DNA of 64,000 nucleotides from NCBI GenBank assembly GCA_024734555.1, contig JANPWX010000619.1, positions 340,691 to 404,690 of the forward strand, in the 5' to 3' direction. The notes beneath the pieces are model-generated. The model did not search any database. It was not told where the DNA came from and was given only the letters and a program-made list of their open reading frames with translations. Numbering within the stretch: the first letter of the stretch is position 1; every line of letters begins with the position of its first letter. Made by a program: the position numbers and the translations under genes. This document shows, piece after piece, positions 39,819-53,000 of the stretch. Source of the DNA: Trochalopteron elliotii. Taxonomy: Eukaryota > Chordata > Aves > Passeriformes > Leiothrichidae.

Positions 39819-40158
39819 GACACGATTGGCTCAGGGCTAAGAGAGAAGCATCTGTTGGATCTTGTCACTGTTCTTCAAACCCTGTATCTCTCTCTCTATT
39901 GGCTGCAAGCCAGGTTATCCCTCCTAAAACATTCAGTATTTAAGAAAGAACACAAAAGGAAGAAGAGGCTTTTCAAGATGTTGTAGCAGGGTGTCTGAAG
40001 TTTCTCAGGTGCCTCTGCGCGGCTTATTATTTGTTCTCTGTAATGTTTGTTATTAAACCTTCTGATTTACAAAACACCTTCGAGAAGCAGTCTCGCTCAA
40101 ATTAATTATAGCCATTTTTCTGCCAGGCTGGACCCTCAGAGTGTGGGTCAAACCCACA
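39819..40158 (+). mobile_element. Probable solo LTR
   Basis: The block contains TGACACGATTGGCTCAGGG, a second TATTGGC box and TATA-like GTATTTAAGAAAG. A GCGCGGCTTATTATTTG segment follows, then TGTTATTAAACCTTCTG with a weak polyadenylation-like motif. It continues TTCGAGAAGCAGTCTCGC and CTGCCAGGCTGGACCCTCAG, and ends near TGTGGGTCAAACCCACA. The promoter and polyadenylation order fits U3-R-U5 on the plus strand, antisense to PRKD1. The last motif is itself a 7-bp inverted repeat (40142-40158). Boundaries are approximate. Confidence 0.5.
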
Positions 40159-43100
40159 GTCCAAGTTCATAATGTTCACAGGCTCACATCATAACCTTCT
40201 ATAACGTATGCATGTCTCCACAGGGATTTATGCTGCTTGGCACTTATCAGAGGCATCTTTTAACAGCATGACTGAGATACAAAAAGAGAACACTAAGCAT
40301 GATGGAATGAACAAACAAATTGAATTACCTGTTGGACCACCTGGTCCAAATCCAGTGCAGCAGAATTTTAAAATAAAAATCTACCATATTTTAAAGATTC
40401 ATTTTGCTAAGATAAGACAAAGACATATTTGGATAACACTAGGTTTCACTGTATGTCATCATTCCACTCTAACATTTCTGTTTGTATTGGTAGCTGGGGA
40501 AAGCATTTTTTTTTGTGTCAATGATGTAGGTTACATACCTCACCTGTAAAACAGATTTTAAGTCTCACAACAGTACAAAATAGCTTGGAAGAGTAAAGTC
40601 AGTTCTACTAGCCAACAGTAGAAAACATGGACTGTCAAAGATCAAGATTCTAAAGCTGACACAGGCAACACAACATAAATACTCTGGATGAGGAAAAGAA
40701 AAAATCTCATTTCCTTCACTTACCAAAGTTGCCTCTCAATGGTCTGACAAATGATAAAGCATTATCTTTTTGTTTTTAAAAGCAAAGTCCAAGATGAATT
40801 ATGCATTATATTGACTATCTCTCCTATAAGCTGTTCCTCTAAATTCCTTGCTTACAAATTTTAACCTAGTATTCTCACAAAATCAAGTGCCTAAAAGTAT
40901 CAGAAAGATCTTTATTCCAAAGTAATGGACAGGGACCAAATATATCTTTTTTCTTCATCAGTCTCGGAAAAAACTATAGTATATTAGTAAGTACATTACA
41001 ATACCAAATCTAGAACTTACGTAAATTTTCAGGTTTATTAAATTTAAGGTGGCCATTAAACAGGAATGTTTTATGATCAAACATCCCACTTCTTAGATAT
41101 CTGTTATTGAAAATTTAGAAGCAATTTCTGAGAGTTTTTATGCTAAGACAGTGCATACCTGAAGAATATACATTCAAAAGCCCCATGAGCAATGCATATG
41201 TCATTAAATGTCTCCTGTAATGGAAAGTATTGCAAGTTGAAAGGTTAACTAACTTGAAAGTGTGAATCCATGATGTGTTATCTAGCTATATAACAAAAAG
41301 AACCAGATGCTTTCAAGGCACATGGTCTGACACCTACTTAAAAAATTACATAATCTATAAACATTAACACAAATCAAAGCAAACAAAAAAAACCAAGCTC
41401 ATAACTCCACATTGTTTTCTCAGGGCAGAAAAGAAATAAGCTTTTTTCTCAATTTTACTATCATAAAAATCTCATCTTGCATTCCTGCTCTAAAACTGAA
41501 ATGGGGAAAACAAACTGCTAAAAGGAGCACTAATAAAGAAGCACTGTGTAAAATGTTAAATAACTTGAAAAGTTATAATAAATATTCATGTTGGACTATC
41601 CCTTGCCACAAAAAAGAAAAAATATAAATATGCTTTCAGCATAAAACAATCATTAATTTCAAGTGGTACTTAATTACTGAGTCTGGAACAAATCTACATG
41701 AATTCTCATTACAATATAAAGCACATTTATTTCCACCTTCTAAGTAAAGCTAACTGTCAGTAAATGAAGGATTTGACCTTCCTATGTCAGCATGGTGGTT
41801 AATGCTTCATCTCCTGTTTTCCAAAGTTCCAGTTTCCTGACACTCTACTTTCTGCAACTCACAATTTTATCTACCAAAACCAGCTATATTTTGACCAAAA
41901 AAAAGTCAGTGAATTCAACATCTTTTAATAGGAATAGTAATTTTAGAAAATAATGATGATTCTATTAGTTACAATTTTCACAAGTTTGCATTTTAAAAGC
42001 TATGTGATGCTATGCAATTCCACATGTTACTCCTTCATCCAGGATAATTTAGCACAATAGATGGGTATTTATAGTCCCACAGTGCAACATTCATTTTATA
42101 ATTGCTAATGTTACCAGACAGAGGATTCACAGACATGCCTTGTATTTTAATATCTGAAGCATTTTATTGCACAATTTTAACAATTTTACATCTGAGATAG
42201 GCAACCTGTTCCTTGCCTTGCATTGTCCAGATGGCAGCTTCAGGCTACTTCTATCTTCCCCAACATTTTAATTCTTTTTAGTCCATTACTAATTCATTAG
42301 CAATTGGACAGAGGTGCTCCTTGAAGACGTAACAACAGAGTTTACCAGAATAGCATGTTGTTACTTAGCTTCTATCACCCATTGAGCAATGCCTGCATCT
42401 TCCTCCCCCCTGGGATTGCCAGGACTGGGCTGCCATATGCCTTGACCCACCAGCTGCTCTGCCAAAGTTTCTACACTACATTCCAACAACAGTATAGACC
42501 GTGCTATACATATATATACATAAAATGCTTCATTTCTTAGTTTCCCGGGGTTTAAATTTCAGTTATCTTCATGACACCATCCCATATTGTGAGTATGACT
42601 GGAACATTTCAGGTTGATATAAACTAATACTAAAGGGTAGCATCTTCCCAAATGCAAGCAGAGAAGGAACAATAAAATCCAGAGCACAGCTCTTCAGTCT
42701 TTGGTGATCCATATGGAGCAAATAACAAACAGCTGGAAAGGTAACAAACTGTCTGTGATTTGGAAGTGATCATGGAAGTTGCCCTTAACTCCTCCATTGC
42801 AAAAAGGAGCAGACTTCAGATGCCCTCAACTTTTTTGTCTCAATATATGATTTTACAAAAGAAAGTTATATATAAGTAAGCACAAAGAGCTTATAGTACT
42901 AATCTTTATTTTGAAGTACACTGTCATTAGTACATTCATTTATCTGTGATTGTGACAGAAATCCAAATTTCATCTTTAGAGAAGATATTAGAAAACAGAA
43001 AAAAAAAGAAAAATTGCCAAAAAACTCACAAAACTTAACATACACAAAAGAAAAAAGAAAAAAAAAAATCAACACCATTAGTCTGGTCCTCATGTTCCAT

Positions 43101-44157
43101 AAAATTGTTTGGGATTTCTCACTTGCTTTATTTTTATCTCCTTTGAGCATTTCAACAATTATATCAAGATATCAAACCCTAAAATAAAGTCAAAACTTCA
43201 AAGGAAAACATGGTCCCCATGAAAAATAGTTATCCTCTGAAAGAAAATTATAATTTAGCAACATGTTCTAGGCAGTGATTAATATCCATGTACTGTGAGG
43301 TTTCAATACTTGAGTGGCTAGTTTACCGTTTGCACTTTGTCCTATAATTAACTGATATAAAATTTTGTCATTTGTTTCCTCATAAAATTTTCCATTTCTC
43401 ATCTGGCACCAAGGACAGCTCAAAATTTGATAAATTGTTTTGCCAGATTTTCTGCACAAAATCCCATGTTCACTGACACAGGTTTATATCGACTTATTTT
43501 CACCTCCTGTACAGCTATGCAGATTCTGCTATATATGTAAATGCATCTTGTGACAGTTTTACACTTTGGCAGATTGCAAATGCTGTCAGATTAGGGTTGG
43601 TGTCTTTGATAAAGTAAATAAATTACAGGGAATTACTACAGCAAGGGGCAGTGGGTATGAATGCCCACATTAGTACCTAATGCTGTAGCTTTCAGCAGCT
43701 GAACATTCATGCCTAAAGGCTAGGTGTTGCTGTTCATCATATTAAACTCTGGGTTACATAAAGGACCAACATATTTGACACTTGCTTTTATCACTTTCTT
43801 AATCCCTGTACAAAGGTTCCAGTAGTTCCCCAGAAGGTATATAAAACAGAGAAGGAAAAAAAACCCAACCCACAGTATAAAAAAATCTATGCACGCAAGG
43901 GTAGGAAGTGATACTAGATCACAAACAAGCTATTTCTGGGGCTCATTCTTTATTCTTTTAATACCAACTCATTGTTAGCACATAAATGTAGCTCTGAGAA
44001 TACTTTTGCAAACTGGCAAATTTTGTATCATTACAGATTGTTGTTAAGATTATGACAGAAACATTTATAGCAACAGACAGGAGACAAAGCAACCTCCTGT
44101 GACAGCTCCAAGCATTAGATCTTCAATGGGTTAAAGGCAATAAAAGAGAAAAAACAC

Positions 44158-44200
44158 ACACAGATATAGATAGATATATAGATATATGCATGCGTATACA
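44158..44200 (+). repeat. Degenerate CA/GATA microsatellite
   Basis: ACACACAGATATAGATAG followed by ATATATAGATATATGC: mixed CA and GATA/TATA units. Confidence 0.75.
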
Positions 44201-46157
44201 AAAAAACACTAAACGTATTAGGTGACAGTTTTCTACTTAATTTCAGGAAAGGCATCTAACAATTTCAAATAGTGCTTCAAGTGGCTGCTGTGAACACATT
44301 CCATGAAGTTATCACCAATACACACTAACATTTACCTTCAGCAAATGCTCAAGAAAACCCCTAAAACCTACAGGGAGTAAGCAAATCTGCAGACTTAGAG
44401 TATAGACAGATGGACAGGTGTAGTCAGAAGTCAGAAAATAGTTTTCTGGACTTCTAAATGCCAGAATTACTCTACTGACACACAGAAGGGCCTGAGGAGA
44501 GATCTGCATATAAACAACTTTGGACCAGCAATTATATACGGCCAAGCTACAGAGAAAGAGTTGTGAGCATGTGCAGTATGAAGAAATGGTGACAAGTCAG
44601 TATTCCCAAATGGTCCACCTTCTTGCCTCATATCTCCCTCTACTTCTGGGGTTTCTTTGTGGGCTCTGTCTTCTCTTTTCCACAATATCTAATATAGCTT
44701 GTTTCACAGACAAAAAAAAAAAACATTTCACAGCTCATTTGTTTGTACTTCCTGTAGTTGTACACTAGCTTAACATTCCTTACCATCTTATTCTCATCTT
44801 ACATGACTCTTCCTTTCTGCTTCTTCTCCTCTCAGATTTCTTTCAAACAGTTGCCTCCCTGACCTGGACCCTATCATTTTACCTCACTTAAATGTCTCTT
44901 AAGATCAACTTTCTTCAGTTCTCCACCAAAAAAAAAAAAAAGATTCAGGTGGAAACACCAAGCTCCAGATTCAGGTAGGTCCTCAGACTACCAGTAGGCT
45001 CTTTAATTCTATCACCATTTCACCCAAGAGCCAAAGCAACACCACAGCTTCCACAGCCAACACAGCTTCCTGCATTTCTACTTTGCAGAAGTAATCATTA
45101 GAAGAAAATCATGCTGATAGTAAGGTTGAAGATGTTTCAAGTCAGTCCCCTTCATTCTTCTTATCGAAGAATTCTGCTGCAATTAACACCAGTAAAGGAT
45201 CTATGGAAATTTTATGGTGCTGCAGAAGTATTGTTCTACTGTTCACGTTACCTTCTTATCCATCAACAGTTAAGACATGAGCCAGAAAGACCATCTATTA
45301 ATCTATCCAAGGAGCACGATGAAAGTTACAAAACTCTCTGTAATAGAACATAATCGCAAACCATGTGTTTTATTATACAGTTCTCTAAAAACAACACCCT
45401 CCACTGAAACACAGCAATATTCATAACAGGCCAGCAAACCCTAACATCCACCTTCCTATCAACTGCAATTCTTTCCTGTATTAAAAACATTTGGCTACTG
45501 CTGTTCTCAAGCAAGAAACTGTAAACTGTTGATTTTCAATCAAGAAAACTTAATTTACCTTTAAAATATACAGTTCAATATTCTGACAAAATTCAAGTAG
45601 AAATTACACCAAATTGGAGAAATCTATGTTTGGTCCTGACACTAATTTTGAAATTGTACGCCTAAGGAAAACAAGATGTGACCTGTATGAAAATAAGAAC
45701 TTTCTAAGAACACATTAATTTTAATGCCAGTGTTCAAGCAGAGCTACAATTACCATTTGTTCACTCCAAGTAAATGACTGGACAGGAGGGAAGAACAGGG
45801 TGAAGTCACTTTAACAGTAGATTCTGTCACTGCTTTAGCAAAATGTGCTTACCAAAGAACTAGAAATTCATCAGTTTTCATTTTATCTAGCTTTATAAAT
45901 TCCCAAGTATTTTTTCTCTCTGCAGTAAAATAAATTTCAGATCTTACAGAGTTTTACAGAAAAAAAAATATTTCAAACTAGAACATCCAACAGCTATTCA
46001 CCAGCACTTTTGGGAGGGTTCAGAGTGTGTTTTCGCCACAGTGCTCCCCAGCTCAAATAACAAATTCCAATTTGTTACTATATGCCCCCAGCTTTTTTAC
46101 AGTGCAATTCCTTCTCACGGAGCACCATTAATTCCTGGGGGTTGTGTCTGCTGCGTT

Positions 46158-46265
46158 AGGGGGAAAAAGAACAAAACAAAAAAACCCAAACCCTTCCCTC
46201 GCAAAAGCAAAACAAAACAAAAAAAACCAACATACAAAAACACACAAAACCCCCACAACCCGCAA
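46158..46265 (+). repeat. A/C-rich low-complexity tract
   Basis: Repeating AACAAAACAAAAAAACCC and related units with almost no T for about 100 bases. This low-complexity composition produces the Lys/Asn/Pro-rich open frame there. Confidence 0.8.
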
Positions 46266-47471
46266 CACAACTCTGTCTAAATCAGTGTAAAAATATCCTT
46301 AAAAACAGATATTAGAGTGCAAAACCATCTGTCAATTATGGCACAATAACAGTTTGTATTGATAACTGCAAATAACAGTTCTGCATTTGGGTCATTTTTC
46401 ACACATTTTGATGCCTTCTATCACACACACTGGCAGGCTCGAAAGTTGAAAGGTACGACAGCAAAGCTTTAGTGAAATAAGAGCCGTCTTTCATTCTGCA
46501 GTTTTAGGCCTACTAAAGACAGTACTAAATAGGGATCTCCAAAAAGTTCATCTACTAATCAGGAAACAGCAAGCAATTTTATTGAACTGCTGCTAGTCTC
46601 AAACCCATACAAGAATTTTAAGTCATACATGATCATTATAGGAGAAATCTGGGCCTTCATTCTTGTTACTAACTTTGTTTGAAATCTAATTCCCTTAAAA
46701 GCTAATGAACAAAGTGGAACTACTATTGCCAGCTATTTGCTAGCAAGAGGGTTGGCTAATCAGTTCTTAAATATATCACTAATTTTAACTACTTGAACTT
46801 CAATGTTGTAAAAATAAAGTCATGGAATAGTTATCAGATTTCAGACTGTACATTTACTATTCATTCAGTAATAACACTGAGAAGCTTATTTAAGTGAAAA
46901 ATCCAAGCCAGTGTTGGTGAGAAATCGTTCACATTTCAAAACAGTGACTCTAGCCAATACCTAGATTTTCTAAAAGAAAAAAGGGCCTATTTAGTTTGCA
47001 TAAAATTTCTCTCCTCACAGGGTAAAATCTGAAATATGCCTGTACTAAAAAAAGTAAGAAGCCAGAAAATTCTTAATTAGAACCAAACCACATCTACAAA
47101 CATAAGAAAACATACCATAAAATAAAGGACTAGTCTTGGCTTTCTTCACTCACATCTCACACCAATTTATTGTCAGAATCAGTACTTATACAAGAAGTAC
47201 ATACTTGTAATCAATTACTGTGGACTAGTGCTGAAAACTCAGTGAATCCAATTCTTTGTATATTTAAGGATATTTATTCCTTGACTCTGCTCCTACTAAC
47301 ATCTAGCTCATGGATTATACTCACAGTCACTCTTCTCTCATCAGCACAGAAAATGATCTAGTTTTCTGGATGAAAGTGTTGAATAAATAATACATAGCTG
47401 TTTAGTGCTAAGTATCCATTACGTTCAGGATGAAGAGCTCAGTCACCAGCAGCTCAAATTTAGTAACTCAA

Positions 47472-47513
47472 ACAATGAACACAATGTCTACTACAATGAA
47501 CACAATGTTTACT
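47472..47513 (+). repeat. 21-bp tandem duplication
   Basis: ACAATGAACACAATGTCTACT is followed immediately by a copy differing by one base (ACAATGAACACAATGTTTACT). Confidence 0.85.
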
Positions 47514-48779
47514 ACAGTCTTTTGGCCTCTTAAGTCTCACAATGTGATGATCTGGTATCACTGGCAAACACCCGCCCACCTTAAATACCAGCAATATAGT
47601 TTGCACCTTAATAATAAAATATGATAATCTATAATAGGATTCCTTCTTTAATTTCCAATTTCATAGTAATGATTAATACTAAAAATAACTAATGCTCCTC
47701 CTTCAGAAACTGCTGTCATGTTGCCCTCAGTATTCTTCAGTAAACAAGAATGTAAGTAAGATCAGTCCAGTAAAAAATAAAAAAATCCCTCACAAAATCT
47801 TACAAAACATTAGCCTTGATAGGCAAAATTGAGGAATAATTCAGCCATGACAACAGGATTTGGAAAACCATCTAGTTTGTGATATTAGTTATACAGCTAG
47901 CATTCATATATAGAAAGTATATGAAAATTGAACATGTCCACACTCAATTATCTAGTAATGGCAGGTTTTTCCTTTTCTTTCAGAAGGCCAATCATACCTG
48001 AGAATATTAAACCCATTTTTCTCTATTACCAGTTTTATTACACAATTAATATTGAGCAGGGTTGTACCAAATGCCTGCCACTTCTCCATGAGCAAAGTTC
48101 CCAGCACACACCATGAGCAGCAATCAGAACAAGCACAGCTGGGAGTCAGCGCTCAGGGCACTTCAGCAGTTTAATCAATCCGTGTGCATTTCAAGTGAGG
48201 GATCTGCAACAAGAATGGTGGTATAGCCCCAGCAGTGTTATTCTAAGCAAACAGAGAGCAAAAAATGTTTTCACATTAGAGAATGTGAGGTATGGAAAAA
48301 ATGACACAATCCTTTTTGTTTTGTTTTTTTTTTAATACTCTTTAGATGGTTATCAGTGCTCCACTGACACTTCGCTGCCTCCAGCTCCTCTGTGCATTTA
48401 ACTCGTGGTCAGTACTGGATGTGGGATACAGCTGGTAATAAGACACTGGGCAGTACAAATCTGATGTATCTGTACCACTGTTTCCGGTAACTGCAGCTGG
48501 ACTGCTCAGAAAACAGAAAAGCTTAGTTATCAGCATGCTGATAATTACATAATCTTAAATTTGGAAGACGTGCAAAAGATATCTTAATTTTCATATTCTT
48601 TTTGCCTGGAGATTTATTTTTTTATTTATATTTTACAGTATCCCAGATACATGGGTGAAAATTCTCCAACAGAGGCAGAAACATTAACAGTACTAACCAT
48701 TTCATACTCACATTCAAGTACTTAAAGGGTGGGTACAATAAGGAGAGAAACTTCCCTCTTCACAAGGAGCTATGCAGAA

Positions 48780-48860
48780 AAATATGTGCAACAGGTAGGA
48801 GCTGCATGAGGAAATGCTCCACCTCAGTCTAAGTGCTGTCTACAGTGAGAGCAGTCAAAC
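48780..48860 (+). mobile_element. Possible CR1 fragment, 5' side of LTR insertion
   Basis: TCTACAGTGAGAGCAGTCAAAC just before the LTR resembles the CR1 segment TTTACTGTGAGGGTGGTCAAACACTGG. Together with the CR1 tail directly after the LTR, it suggests one CR1 split by the LTR. The upstream limit is uncertain and the sequence before 48835 matches poorly. Confidence 0.4.
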
Positions 48861-49847
48861 GTATCGGGTTTGGCATGGCCTGGTTTTTGGAACTGGGGGG
48901 CTACAGTGGTGGCCTCTGTGAGAAACTGCCAGAAGTTTCCTTCATTATCCAGCAGAGCCAATCCCTTATGGCTCCAAAGATGGACATGCCACTGGCCAAG
49001 GCTGGGGCAATTTGAGATGGTGGCAACGCCCCTGTGACAACATATTTAAGAAGAATCATAAGAAAAGTTGCACAATTTTAATTCCAATCAGAGAAGAGAA
49101 TATGTGAAGCAGAACATGTAGACACCAAGGTAAGTGGAGAAGGAGCAGAGATTCCTCTGCAACCTGTGGTGCAAATTATGGTGAAGCTGGCTGTTCCCAC
49201 GGAGGTCCACATTGATGCAGGGATCAACCTGCAGCCTGTGTAGGAGGAGCCAAATACTGGAGTGGGTGGATTCTTGGGAGGAGGCTGTAATACCCCATGG
49301 GAGACCCATGGATATAGGGGCCCTGCTCTCATGCTGGAGCAGCCTGTCCTTCAAGGACTGCATCCTGTGAAAGAGTGACCCATGCCACAGCAGTCTGAGG
49401 GGGACTGCTGCTCATGAGATGGACTCACGGCAGAGAAGTTCATGGAAAACTGTTTCCTGTAGGAGGGACCCCAGAGTGCAACAGAGGAACGACTCCTCTC
49501 CCTGAGCAACAGGAGAAGCCTCGAGTGATGAACAGACCAAAATCCCATTCCCTGCCTCCATGTGCTGCTGGGGCAAGAGGTAGAGCTGGGAAGGAGGGAG
49601 GAGTGGGGAAAGGTGTTTTTAAGGATTTCTTTTACTTCCCAGTATCCTGCTCTGATTTTGTTAGTGTAATAAATTTAATGCATATCTCAAAGTTAAGCCT
49701 GTTTTGCTCATGATGGTATTTGATGAGTGATCTCTCTCCCAGGCCTTAACTCATGAACCTTTCATTAAATTCTCTCCTCTGTCCAGTTTTGGCTTTGTGA
49801 GTGGCTTTGGTGGGTGCCTGGCATCAGGCCAGCATCAACCCACTACA
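48861..49847 (+). mobile_element. Solo LTR of a songbird-type endogenous retrovirus (about 1 kb)
   Basis: The sequence matches the order of a widespread passerine LTR: GGGTTTGGCATGGCCTGG, TGAGAAACTGCCAGAAGTTTC, GAGCCAATCCCTTATGGCTCC, ACTGGCCAAGGCTGGGGCAAT, and GTGACAACATATTTAAGAAG with a TATA-like box. Farther on come GTGTAATAAATTTAATGC with a polyadenylation signal, TTTTGCTCATGATGGTATT and TGAGTGATCTCTCTCCCAGG. It ends GAGTGGCTTTGGTGGGTGCC, TGGCATCAGGCCAGCATCAA and CCCACTACA. There is no internal region or second LTR. It is GC-richer than the intron around it and antisense to PRKD1. Exact ends and target duplication are unclear. The 99-codon and shorter open frames inside it are chance. Confidence 0.85.
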
Positions 49848-49852
49848 ACAAC

Positions 49853-50002
49853 CTCCCCAGGTACATGAGTCCCCATCACTGGAGGTTTTTGAGATGTGAT
49901 TGGAGAGGATGGTAGAAAATGTCACCTAGGCTGCCTTTCTCACAAAATGTCGGGCCAGATGACCTCTCAAGATCCTTTCCAACCTGGGCTGTTCTATCAC
50001 AG
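49853..50002 (+). mobile_element. CR1 3' tail
   Basis: GTCCCCATCACTGGAGGTTT, TTGAGATGTGATTGGAGAGG, TCACCTAGGCTGCCTTTCTC, GGGCCAGATGACCTCTCAAG and ATCCTTTCCAACCTGGGCTG, followed by TTCTATCAC, follow the last 150 bases of a CR1 3' UTR. It abuts the preceding LTR. Confidence 0.85.
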
Positions 50003-53000
50003 TTGGACATGAAAATCTAACCATCAGGAAAAGAAAATAAAGGAACATACACAAAACACTGTCAATAATGCTAACAACCAACCAGTAATGGTTCTGAAAT
50101 AACATTATTGATTAAAACAAATGAACAAATAAAGCAATTTTTCACATCATCTTTGTCATTAAGCAGGGTAATAACAGTGGCACTCAGCATTTTTGGGTTT
50201 ACATATACTGGTCCTTTTCCTCCTGCAACCCTGCTCTGCAGCTGTCCTCCAATTTGAAAAATACTGGAGCCATCAGGTTCTGCAGGAACCTGCTCAAAGT
50301 CTATTGGAATTCAGAAAGGCTAAAGTAACATATGGAGACTTTTTTTACTATGTATCAGGGAAGAGAGGTGTACAGAGATACAAATTCCATTACGCCAAAC
50401 TAAGTATGAAAATTAAACCGTTAGTGAATGGCTTGTCATTCCTCATTTTAAAAAAGTATTTGGTAACATCTTCAACTGGAGTATAGATAGTTCCTATAAT
50501 TGAAATTGAGCTCTGTATGACTTCAGACTTTCAGCAACTCAGACATTAAGCCATTAAAAATTACTTGGGTTGGCTTTACTCTGTGTTGAGAATTTATTAC
50601 AACCCTTTGTTGACTTCTCATTAAAGAATCTGTGCAGCTTACTGGTTTGGAGGCAAATGATTTTCATCAGAAAAGCCATTTAATTAAGAAATATTTCTTC
50701 AACCTAAATAGTTTAAGAAGCAGAGCTTCAAATTTGATTCGCCTTCGGTTGGCTAAATCAGGTAACCCAACAAGACGTAGATCCAGCAAGCACAGTTTGT
50801 TAATAATAAAAACATTTAAAACAAATTATTTTAAACATATTTTATTCTTAATTTTAAGGATTAAAAGTTTCATGTTACAAAGTATTCAATAAAAAGATAT
50901 TTTTGTAAGAGTTACAATTACTAAATTAAGGCAAATTAAAAGTACTGTCCCAAGTGGCAGTGAAATAACCTATCTGCCAAAACTGTAAAATTCTGAGTAC
51001 TAAACAAACAGAAAGAAGCTCTACTTAAAATTTAACAATGTTCATTATTGTCCAAAATTTGCTAATCAGTCCTTGGTGATCACAACTTGTACTGCCCTCC
51101 TAGCGAAATAAACAAACAAAACTGGCCTCTCATTTGGATACTCTTTGTTGTTGACAGAATTCACACAAAGGTTTTATTTATAGACACACACATATGTATG
51201 TAAAATATTAATGAAGTAACAGCGTTACATGCAGACAGAGTCTACTTTGTCTCTTTCCCTGATAAATACATTTTAAATGAGCTAATGGAGACAACACATT
51301 TGCAACTGCAACTGCTGTTGCTTTTTCTCAGCTTTTAGTCACAATTCAAATCTTAAAATAGCTAATCTACAGCATTCTGGGGATAATCTATGGATACTGT
51401 ACTTAGGAGTGCATTGTTTGAGCATCTGGAAAGCTAAAAATCTGCTAAATAGCCAACCCCCTAAACATATGATTAGAGAATAAAAATCTGTCTTAAGTCT
51501 GTTCATAGAAATGGTTTGAAATAGTATATGTTGCAAACCGCATTTATTTCTGCTGAATACATTTTTTTTAAAGTATTGATTTTACTTAGTCTTATTTGAA
51601 ATCTGGTCTAGAAAAGGACATTCATCTCATCAAATCTACTTACTGAAGGTTACCAATTTATTCCTGTTAAGAAACTATTTAAGAAATGTGATTTTTAAAT
51701 ATTAATTTAGCTCCAAGAGATTGTATGGTATCAGTCTTCCTTCGTAATGTCTTTTTGCAACAAACTATTTAAGGAATGCCAAAATATTCATTTCCAGACA
51801 TCATCCTATAGTCAAGGTTCAACTAGAATTATTACAATAATAACAGTGCTTAAAACATATTATAGACAGTTTTAAGGTTGGTGTACATTTTAAAGAAAAA
51901 GCATATAGTTAATGTTTTGTTCCTTTGAAACAACAATGTTACTGGAATTACTATGGAGAATTGGGTTAACACTGAAACAGCTGAAGAGAAAAATCTCTTC
52001 ACAGAGATCATAATGACAACATACATTTTATTCAAATTTTTCTTATTGGGATAGCCTCATGAGATGCATATCTCATTTAAATGAGGACATTTGGATGACA
52101 ATTGTAAAATTTGACTATGAAATGCAATGAATAAGCTCTAAACTGCATGAATTTACAGACATAATTATTCAGCATTTACCATACAGTGTAAGAAAATGAA
52201 GTCAGGAGACATATTAATCAAGTTTAAATACAATGATAACGTGACACAAGTGATATCCAGCAAGTGGCAGAATTAATACTCTGCAAGCAGCTCAAATTAC
52301 ACTGTTCTGTGATCTAATATTATTGAAAAAATTCTCAATATATTTAAGAATTCCCAGTTGATAGGACTCAGTCTCACCACCACCAGCTGCCCAGGAGGGT
52401 GACTATATTCGAGGTAATACAAGCCATTAGGGCAAATCCTAACAGAGGTACTCTAAACTGTTTTCTGAAACTTACTTCCCCCCATCACTATGCAGAACAC
52501 CCCAATGTATTTTAGGTATACCTCAAATATCCTCCCAACTCTACAGTGGACCTGCTAACAGTGCTCTCAGGTCAGCAAACCTGTTAACTGTACTACTACT
52601 TTAATGTATTTTAGCTTATTGCAGCCTTACATTAGTCTTATCTCTGCAGACAAGGAAGGAATTAACTTCACACTAAGCAAAAAAATCAGTTAGCCTCAGA
52701 AATGAAGTTTTGAAAGTCTTACCAACACCTTCTCAGTTTTCCGATGTACATTAATTCTAAAACATTGCTTCTTGGCTTTCTTCATGCTAACTCCATTTCA
52801 CAACAGACAAAAGCATTGAGGTCCTTATCAATCTAATCACAATCGAATGTAATGGAGCTACCTACGTTTACTATGTACACAAATGTATTTTTGAAGAACA
52901 TATACAATGAAGATTGATAGACCTGTTGGCTTGACCTGCTGACTGAACGTTTGCTTAACTGTTTGCATAAACCACAGCTAAAAGACAGAGGAATCAACCA

